From Haliclona indistincta (taxonomy: Eukaryota; Porifera; Demospongiae; Haplosclerida; Chalinidae), in contig OZ024790.1 of assembly GCA_964017065.1 (NCBI GenBank), forward strand, positions 1,730,631-1,794,630: a stretch of DNA of 64,000 nt, written 5' to 3'. The notes beneath the pieces were generated by a model. It ran no database searches and was not told the DNA's origin. It saw only the letters and a program-made list of their open reading frames with translations. The position numbers were made by a program, and so were the translations under genes. Numbering within the stretch: the first letter of the stretch is position 1; every line of letters starts with the position of its first letter. Shown here piece by piece: positions 53,500 through 64,000 of the stretch.

Positions 53500-56150
53500 T
53501 CATGTCGTGTTCATGCATAGATTGAGCAGTTCCTTTGATTTCAAAAGTCTAGTACACGGTTTTGATGCTCGTAGTATAATATGATGCTGGAATCTCAGAG
53601 CATCACAAGTGTGTCATGCATCCACGAAGTTCGTAGTTTGGTAAAAATAGCTAGTCAAGAAAACAATATCTCTGAGCAAGTGTCGCTCAGCCATTGAACC
53701 AGAGCTATATCATTGATCATGTGTGCTCACTTGAGTTTGTTCCAATAATGTTTACACCACAAGGGAACACCAGTCAAAACCACTGACCACTAAGCTTAAT
53801 TATTCACCTGATTAATCACGGCATGTTCGTGAGGAGAGTACATAGCACTATGTGTATGATCATGCCTTGGAGCCTAGTACTAGCTCCTTGTCACACTATC
53901 TAGTGGACGGGTCATGCCCAGACACCATGGCAGGCAGAGCCTCACAAAATTATTTCGGCGTACCCTTTATTTTTGACCATGCCTAAAATCATCTAATTGC
54001 TGGAACCTCGAGATCGAGACAGCAAAACACTCTATTGAAACGTTGAGTCAGTATGGATAATGCACGTTTACTATAATATCAGTCAAACCATAAACACAAC
54101 ATAAACTATGTGAGTGCATGGGTGAACTTAAAACACAAAAATGCCTTCAGAGCATGGTTTAATTCAATCACTAAGGTACCATCCAATGATTGGAGACAAA
54201 CATTCTTCATTACATGGATCAAGCTAATACTAAACTCTACAAGTTGCCCATTACAGTAATATTGCTATATCTAGCTAGCAACTTAAATTAATAAGATACT
54301 GGATACCTGTATAATTATAGTTGTGGAACTATCATGTCGGCGACTTGTTCAGCTGTTAGAACTGTATGAGATAAGAGGTTCAACAAATCTTATAAAAATA
54401 AGTACTACACTTACCTAGATGATTTGTGGATGAACATACTTGATACTAAGAGAGAATTGCTTTCAAGGAGACAAAATAGTCGAAATGCATGATAGCTGAA
54501 CATTTGTGAGGAGGATTGATCTGAACAGACCAGAACAGTTGATCAGCTAAAAACGAAATTTGAAAGTACACATAAGTTGCTTACCAGCAGCTTACCAGGT
54601 ATAAATTATAGCAAAGCAGTGTCTTCCACTGAATCGTGTGATTGCCCACCCAATGCATGCAGAATAGTACGAGCTGCATCAGTACTAGGCTAACAAGGAA
54701 TGCTTGCAAACCAGCAGAACTGTTGTTTTCAGTCAGCTCTGTGAAAGAATGGAAAGTTTCAATAACGAGATATCTTGCAGGCTTAGTACGTGGCTTACCA
54801 GGCTGTATTCTATTTCTTCTGAGTTTTGCACTGTCGTTTTCGCGCGCAAAACACGTGTGCTTCTTTGTGGGCAACGGCGCGGACGTGCACTGGCGTGACC
54901 GATGTTTTATTACCAGGTGGAGCGCGGGTGTGTCTCCCGCGTGAGACTCGACAGTGATTGCTGCTTTCTCAATCTCGAGCAATGGCGCTTCGAGGAAGCT
55001 GTGTCGCTGTAGCTCTGCGGTCGTACCTTCGACCATGGCGGTTGCCTCGAGCCGTGTGCAGCGCTGGAGCACTTCGCTATAGCAGCCACGACCGCCCGTT
55101 CTGGAAGAGGCACATAGGCCCGTCCAGCAGTGACCTGGAAGAGATGTTGGTAGTGTGTGGAGTCAAGGTGCGTTTCTAGCTGCCTCACTCACACGTGCTA
55201 GCTAGATACAGCTCGTGTATAATACGTGTGACTGTGTAAACTGTACGAGCTACAAGTAGCTGTTTGCTGTTCCTCTTTCTAGTCAATGGAGGAGCTCATT
55301 TCTAAGACAGTGCCCAAGGACATTGCAATAAAGACTCCTCTTCAGCTGGAGCGACCATTTTGTAAGCTATCAAACCAGTTTGACCTGTTCCAATCCATAG
55401 AGTGCTAAAGCAACACTCACTGACCATTGTTGATCTTTTCTCTGTGATCATATTCCAGTGTTTACACTGCCTAGATTTTGTTAGTATTCCTTCATAGTAG
55501 TTTCAAACTATGTACCACTGTATACACTGTGTTGCTTGCTATGTAGCTCTCAATGGTAAAACACCTACTGGTTTCATTATCAGTTGTTCTAGCACTGGTC
55601 CTCTTTTTTAAATAATTTATTTTTGTTGCATTCTGAGCTAACAGGGATAAGCTTGCCAGCTACTGCTATTACCAATGGCGGTATCCAGGGTTTTAAGTAC
55701 ATAAATTACCTGGTTGCCCTCCCAGTAACCCTCATGCCTGGTTACGAACCAGTGACCCTCACAAACCAGCTTCCCAGTTCCCTCATATCCAAATACAGTA
55801 GCCTCAAATTCAACAGTAATCGTACAGAAGGCGTAAACTCCTCGGTATTTGAGACAGTTGCAAATTCTTGTTTCGTGAACCTGTCTGTATGCAAAGCTCA
55901 ACTGTGATATAAGGATTTGTTCCAACAATAATATTTACATGTAGGTTGAAGAACTTGTGTGATTTTTCTGTTTTCATAACCACATGTTAGCTTTCAATCA
56001 CATGTACTGTACACAAAATAAAATCTATTTCATCTTTAAAAGTTTTTAAACATCAGTTATGACGTGTGTTTACTGTTTGTACAGTAATGATAGCTTTGGT
56101 GAGATGATATCTGGCTGTAGCTGTCTTGTCCAGTAATTAGTTTACAATGT
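53500..56150. repeat. Segmental duplication, copy 2
   Basis: Colinear with 21797-25540 apart from small indels and the absence of the Crypton. It runs into the N gap right after CAGTAATTAGTTTACAATGT, so its right end is unknown. The part before 54982 contains no convincing gene. Confidence 0.85.
54982..55361 (+). CDS. GLDC: Glycine dehydrogenase (P-protein), exons 1-2, copy 2
   Basis: Exon 1' 54982-55167 and exon 2' 55283-55361 have the same lengths, phases and splice signals as copy 1. The proteins differ by few residues (EMLVVCGVK against EMLEVCGVK), so both are under constraint or very recently separated. Exon 3 would be expected about 4 kb downstream; the assembly gap intervenes and no exon 3 is found before 61 kb. 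This copy may be the true 5' end of the exons at 61319-63782. Confidence 0.9.
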
Positions 56151-56350
56151 NNNNNNNNNNNNNNNNNNNNNNNNNNNNNNNNNNNNNNNNNNNNNNNNNN
56201 NNNNNNNNNNNNNNNNNNNNNNNNNNNNNNNNNNNNNNNNNNNNNNNNNNNNNNNNNNNNNNNNNNNNNNNNNNNNNNNNNNNNNNNNNNNNNNNNNNNN
56301 NNNNNNNNNNNNNNNNNNNNNNNNNNNNNNNNNNNNNNNNNNNNNNNNNN
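56151..56350. other. Assembly gap (200 N)
   Basis: Two hundred Ns, at the point where the segmental duplication would continue. The true gap size is unlikely to be exactly 200. Apparent open frames across it are artefacts. Confidence 0.99.
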
Positions 56351-58025
56351 ATGTATCTGTATCTTGCCATGTCTTCCAACATAAAGTCTTAAAATGACTA
56401 TATCTGCTGCTGGCTTACTCTTACTTTAGCTATGCTGACACATTCAAGTTTCTTTGAATTGTCATGTAAAAAACTTACTCAAAATTGTCCATTTATTATA
56501 AACTTCAGACTGTCTCTACTGCAGAATAATTGTAAACACTTTGAGTATCAAGGGTAAGAAGTTCACTGCTTTATATAAGCGAATTAGCTATACCAGAATT
56601 AATGATAACCAAATTAAATGAATTATTCATGAGACATTAAGTAATTCACTTTTCTATTCTTACTTCTCTTGAGGTTGTAGTGCACAATTAAAAACATCAT
56701 CAATGCATTTAGTGGTTCAAATTCTTCCATAGCTGTGAAGATTTGCAATTTGAATTGTTGAAAATTGTTTAAAATTATGACGGACATAATAACCATTAAT
56801 TAACATTTTAAAGACCAAGGGTTAAAATTATGATGTGGCCCAATATCCAAATCTTTTTATAACACCTTTAGTAACATGTATAGCAAGTATGGTGCTTTTA
56901 TCACAAAATGCACGATTGTTCTGCTCTGCCGCCTCACTATAGGGAGAGTCAACATTGATCAACAAAGAGTTACTTCTTTCGCTTTGGTTCGTGCGTACAA
57001 GCAAATAACAGCGTGCTCGCCTTAAAACGCCACACCCACATTCCATGCAAAACGGTGTCGTGTAAACAGCCAAAACGCTCGAGCTGAATGCACATACATT
57101 TACCTGTTTTTGGGCTGATCGTTTTCGTGTAAACGCCGCCTAAGTCTTTAATCATGCTCCATTGTGTGAATAAATACCAGTGACTTGACACATTAGTGAC
57201 TGCAAGATGACGCTTTACACTCAAATCTTCCTTGCAAAGATAATAAAATCTTGGGAAGCTGTAAACGCGGAATAACGGAATAGCGGAATAAAAGTGGGCG
57301 TGTATGGTTGTAGCTCAGTTATATCACGTACTGCCGAGGTGCCATGAATTAACCATTTTTAGCCCAGGATGTTCGAGAATACTGCTCTTTTGGTTACTAA
57401 ACGAAGTGCTCAAGGTAGTAGAGCCTCCATAGAAGTCACCAGAAACGAATGACAGCGCGTTGCTGAAAAATAGCAGTGTAATCTTGCGTGTGTTTTTCAA
57501 TGACGCCATCTTGTTGCTACGGTGTTGCTATGTGACGTTACTTCCTGGAAAAAATACTACGGTGCCTTTGATCTTATGGTCGCCTTGGCTACAATGAAGA
57601 ATATTTAGTATCCAAAATACAGTACAGTGTAATAGAATACACTGACGGACAAGATCAGACGAGATAAGTTGTTCTTCTCAACCTAATAACTGGCACTGGC
57701 TAAGCACTGCAAAAAACACTAGGAAAAAACGTAGAAATGTTGGAATTGAGTGCCATCTTTGACTTCTGACAACTTAGCTCTGCAAAGTCTTGCATCACAA
57801 GTTTCAATGGTAGTCATGTGAGAGGCACTGTTTCACTTATTCTGCTGGCAAGGAGATTTGAATCTTATTAGTGTTGAGTAGAATGTCTATCAAGGGAGCT
57901 ACTTAGCAAATAGTGTTGCTTTTTGCCTACCAAGAACATTGAAATAGGGTTAACTTTCACACCACATGCTTACAGTGTGTGCACAGGAACTTACTGAACA
58001 ATAGATTGTTATTAGTGTCTACAAC
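56351..58025. other. No gene supported
   Basis: AT-rich. A minus-strand frame at 57509-57324 starts in an AAGATGGCGTCA context (57499-57510 region, a YY1-like promoter motif) and is 61 codons long, but has no domain and no visible continuation. CGGAATAACGG-type repeats occur at 57270-57295. No GLDC exon was found here. Confidence 0.4.
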
Positions 58026-60846
58026 ATGGCTGCCACATCAAAAGTGATCTCTGCTGAAGTTCTTGCCTCTACATGTAGTGACAGTGACCTGACCAGGCTG
58101 TCTCGATGTATAGTTGATTGGGAGTCCATTGCTCCTGTGCTGTCCATCACTGAAGCTGAAGAGAGAGAGATCAAGGAAGACAACCCTAGTGATTACCAAG
58201 TACAGAAATATGCTATGTTGAGGAAATGGAAGGCCAAGGCTGAGGATGGTGCCACTTATGGTCAGTTGATACGAGTGTTTCGTAGCATCAGAGAGCTGTC
58301 TCTCGTTGAGCATGTCAGGGAGATCCTACTTCATCCTGAGGAGTCAGCCACTGCCAGTAATGTATTAGCTTGGTATCAAGATTTTCTAAAGCAGTCATAT
58401 TGCAAGATGCCTCATCCATCACTACTTCCTGACCAATGGCCAGTCATGAAAAAACCAGTCTTTGTAAGCCTCTCATTGGTGACTGGTAATGGTCCATCAA
58501 AATTATTACTGCGTGACTTGTTTGCTGAAACCAAACCACAGAGAAGTAGTGAGCATCATCGAGTCTTGCTTCGTGGGCTGCCAGGATCAGGCAAGACCAC
58601 CTTGACATGGCATGTCAGCCAGCTGTGGGCCAAGAAGGAACTATTCCAGCAGTTTATTCTCCTTCTCACTATTCCTCTTCGTAGTCGTCAGGTACAGCAG
58701 GCTACCTGTCTAGCTGATATCATTCCACATCCTGATCAGGAACAGAGGAGAGCCATTGCTCAAGCACTGAGCACTAGTCATGGAGATGGGGTATGCTTCT
58801 GGTTCGATGGATGGGATGAGATGCCTGAAGAGATTCAGAAACACTCCTTCATAGCTAGCTTCATCCGACAAGATACTCCACAGTCATCTCTTCCTGGCTG
58901 CACCATTGCTGTCACCTCTCGATCAGAAACACAGTATTTAGAAGGAGTGAAGAGGGCTGAAGTAGATCTTGATAGCTTGAATCAATCGCAGGTTGAGGAA
59001 ATGGTTGCTAAGAACACAGAGGGCACTGGCCATGATGCCAATGAGCTACTCACAGCAATAGAGAGCAAGGCAGCGTTGAGTAGATTCTGTTCTCTTCCTA
59101 TCACGGTGACTATCCTGGTTCATCTCTTTTTCACCTTTGGCACTAACATTCCTACCACTCAGACCGAGCTGTTTAGATGCCTCATTCTTAACCTACTCTT
59201 GCGTAATCTCCAGACAAGATGGCTTCTACCAGTGAAGACACTAGAAAGCTTCATTTCTCTTCCTGAATTTGCTGGCAAATCTTTTCGATTTCTTTGTAAG
59301 CTAGCGTATGATGGTGTAATGCAGAAGAAAGCCGTTTTTCATCCATCAGATATTCCTAACCTCCAGCTCCCTCTACCATTGGCTACTCTTGGCCTCATGA
59401 GGATCAACCCTCACATAGAGTGGTTTGGTATCGATGAAGAGTTGACATTCATCCACTCCACAGGAGTTCCTAGCAGCTTATCATCTGTCTTTACTTCCTT
59501 CTGATCAGCATGTCCGTGATCTTAACCAGATCATGAAGACACAGCACTCACCTGTGATAGCCTTCTTTGGTGGCTTAACTAAATTTAGCGGAACAAAAGG
59601 CTTATTTCCTCCTCTTCGAAGCTATTACCGAGTACATACTGTAGATGGTTGGTTTTTTACTCTAGTGGAGAGTTTGTATGAAGCCAGCAATCCAACTTTA
59701 TTTCACTGTTGCATTGTTGCCGATTCCGATAATAAGATGGAACATGATGTTGCAATTGAAATGCGGACTAATTACAAGGAGCTGACACCAGCCCATATGG
59801 TGCCATTGGGCTACTTCATCGTTCATCTTTGTTCTAATAGGACCTGTGCACTCCAGCTATTTAATTGCAACTATACCAAATCCACAATCGAAACATTTGT
59901 CAAAATTATTCTCTCGGAATGGGCGAAGTTGGATCCAAGACCTGTCAAGCCTAAACTCACACTTATCATCTCAGATAGTTGTGTTGCCCTAGCAACGGAG
60001 TGTGTCAGTCAACTCATTGCAAGGACCTGTTTGTTGAAGTCGCTACGTCTTATTATACACTTGGCTATGAAGTATCCTCATTGGTTGAATCCGACTTTGT
60101 TTATAGATAAGCCTCCTGAAGAAATGTGCGCTCATCTGTGCTCTTTACGAAGACCTGAGAAGTACATCTACTCTAGTTTTCCCAAGTTAAGTCTGCACTC
60201 AGTGATGCGGCCATTGATCGGAGCTTTGTCTAGGAACTCTTCTATGGTCGAATTATTTATGAAATTTCATTTTCCTTACGAGCATGAAATGCCGACTTCT
60301 GCCTTGATTGCTTATTCTGAATACTACATGGTACTTCTGCTTTTATGCTGTCGTGGAATTACTGAGATGACACTCGAGCAATTTCTCCAAGTGAATCATC
60401 CTTACAAGCTTATGTCAGCAGCGATTGCGCTAAACAGGAACATCCAATGGCTTTGTTTAGAGGAAAATGTTCCTTTGGCGAAGTTCACGAAATGTTTAGA
60501 ATCATTTGCCTATGGAATTGGCTTAAACACATCTTTGAAAGGATTGATCCTAAGACAATCTCTTACTACCGATACATTGTGCTGGCTACTGCTAGAGTGG
60601 GCCAGATCTGAACTTGTACAATCTGATACGTCGCTTCTTACATGTAGATCCCTTGCTGTAGACGTCAAACCAACTCTTGGTATCCAGTTTATTTTACATC
60701 TCATAAACATTAATAGAGGAGCTGAAGAATGGTTAATAGTCAAATATTTGCGCAGAGAAGCTAGCGTAGCGTTAATATATGACGGCTTCGGTTACGTAGT
60801 GGATACTGATCCCTTTACTCTGCCAGATTGCTACCAAGACGACTAG
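58026..60846 (+). CDS. NLR-type protein: Death-like + NACHT + C-terminal region, one frameshift
   Basis: Segment 1 (58026-59504, 492 codons): N-terminal Death/DED-like helical domain (VISAEVLASTCSDSDLTRLS, WESIAPVLSITEAEEREIKE, QLIRVFRSIRE), then NACHT with Walker A GLPGSGKTT (about residue 183), Walker B CFWFDGWDEMP (about 259) and sensor TSRSE (about 297), followed by winged-helix sequence. Near 59462 the expected STVQEFLAAYHLS motif is out of frame: QEFLAAYHLSLLPSDQ is in the next frame, which stays open to 60846 (segment 2, from about 59465 by homology; first ATG 59533). Segment 2 ends in weak leucine-rich sequence (LKSLRLIIHL, IQWLCLEEN, LKGLILRQ). The single indel may be a sequencing error or a real lesion. 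Likely an intracellular immune sensor. Confidence 0.85.
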
Positions 60847-61318
60847 TAAACTGTGATTATGTATGTAAAAAAAACATTGATTTTGGTACTAATATTTTTG
60901 TGATAAAGAAGTTTTGATTCCAATTTTTTCAGTGGATATGTTACCGTACAACGCCAAATTTTTGTGATCTAAAATTCAACGAATTGAGACATATCACTAA
61001 AATAATATTATCATGAAAATTAACATGTGGTGAAAAGAACAACTCTATTGGTACTTCCAGCATGCTGGTGCTGACAAAGTTGCTCCTAGCAACTGTCGTT
61101 ATACATAAGCTGTTTTTGACGCAAATTTTACAGAAAGTATCTATCAGCTCGCAGTGAGTATCTCGCGGCAGGTATCAATATGTTTGCGCATTGTCTACAG
61201 CATTTAGAGGCCTGAATTCAGCCAATCAAAATTAATTACTGCATTCTTATTATTATGCTATAGTACAAGTTTGCATAGATGAACCAGACTTTACAGTTGT
61301 GTGTGATCCTGGTTCCAG
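60847..61318. other. Spacer / GLDC intron end
   Basis: AT-rich, no gene. It ends with the acceptor GGTTCCAG of the GLDC exon at 61319. Confidence 0.5.
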
Positions 61319-63783
<2,465 letters not shown>

Positions 63784-63820
63784 TGAGTATGAGAACGGGG
63801 CCTTGCATGAAGATACAAAC

Positions 63821-64000
63821 CTGTCTATAGTGATCACTGTCTGCTTATAACAGCTAGCTAGCTAGGGACCAAACAGTACAGTGGAACCTGTCTATAGTGA
63901 TCACTTTGCTAATAACAGCCAGCTAGCTAGGGACCAAACAGTACAGTGGAACCTGTCTATAGTGATCACTGTCTGCTTATAACAGTCAGCTAGCTAGGGA
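63821..64000. repeat. 65-67-bp tandem repeat
   Basis: Three units beginning CTGTCTATAGTGATCACT at 63821, 63888 and 63953, each with AACAGCTAGCTAGCTAGGGA and GACCAAACAGTACAGTGG. It runs off the window end, inside the GLDC intron. Confidence 0.9.

Noticed and set aside
56137..56392. Open frames across 56151-56350
   Set aside because: Consist of Ns.
57324..57509. Small minus-strand gene starting in an AAGATGGCGTC context
   Set aside because: Promoter-like start, but no domain, no clear exon continuation and no homologous copy; left as a note.

Overview
The window looks like nuclear DNA of a marine demosponge, with Amphimedon queenslandica or a close haplosclerid the best guess. That is inference, from very short introns (about 50-65 bp), Death-domain NACHT and ANK-Roc-COR-Death genes of the kind expanded in sponges, Cryptons, BEL/Pao and Ty3/gypsy elements, and a dense population of foldback and terminal-inverted-repeat (TIR) elements. 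Nothing bacterial is visible. One run of 200 Ns (56151-56350) marks an assembly gap.

Layout. 1-3655: a hAT-like MITE and four palindromic/foldback repeats. 3656-13775: a decayed Ty3/gypsy element whose 5' LTR is split by a much younger, complete BEL/Pao element (3719-9681, minus strand, 5-bp target duplication). The gypsy has no 3' LTR; its integrase tail runs straight into ROCO1 (13776-17168), a broken ankyrin-Roc-COR-Death gene. 17.7-20.7 kb: a minus-strand gene of many small exons, including 81-bp minisatellite arrays whose units look like a 33-nt exon plus a 48-nt intron. 21.8-25.5 kb and 53.5-56.15 kb are two copies of a segmental duplication, each with the first two exons of glycine dehydrogenase (GLDC). 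Copy 1 also carries a Crypton remnant, and the clean empty site is visible in copy 2.

27.8-38.7 kb: nardilysin (NRDC) exons on the minus strand, with ROCO2 (29.4-33.5 kb, intact, plus strand) nested in an intron and SH3-domain exons from another gene in the middle. ROCO3 (39.9-43.9 kb, intact) is preceded by a second copy of two nardilysin exons. 44.5-51.7 kb is a transposon graveyard: a TIR element with 9-bp target duplication, an endonuclease-bearing retroelement fragment inside an inverted repeat, a foldback with another element inserted in one arm, a deletion-derivative Crypton and a full-length Crypton gene. ROCO4 (52.3-53.3 kb) is a 3' fragment with a greatly expanded coding minisatellite. 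58.0-60.8 kb is a Death-NACHT (NLR-type) gene with one frameshift. 61.3-63.8 kb holds three C-terminal GLDC exons, including the PLP lysine, with two sister MITEs in the last intron.

How it fits together. Two housekeeping genes (GLDC, mitochondrial glycine cleavage; nardilysin, an M16 metallopeptidase) provide the scaffold, and neither is complete here. A tandemly duplicating family of intracellular ANK-Roc-COR-Death proteins and one NLR-type gene sit within or beside them, all on the plus strand. Segmental duplication, internal repeat duplication and transposon insertion have acted repeatedly on the same interval. Some of the apparent mosaicism may be assembly error in a heterozygous, repeat-rich region.
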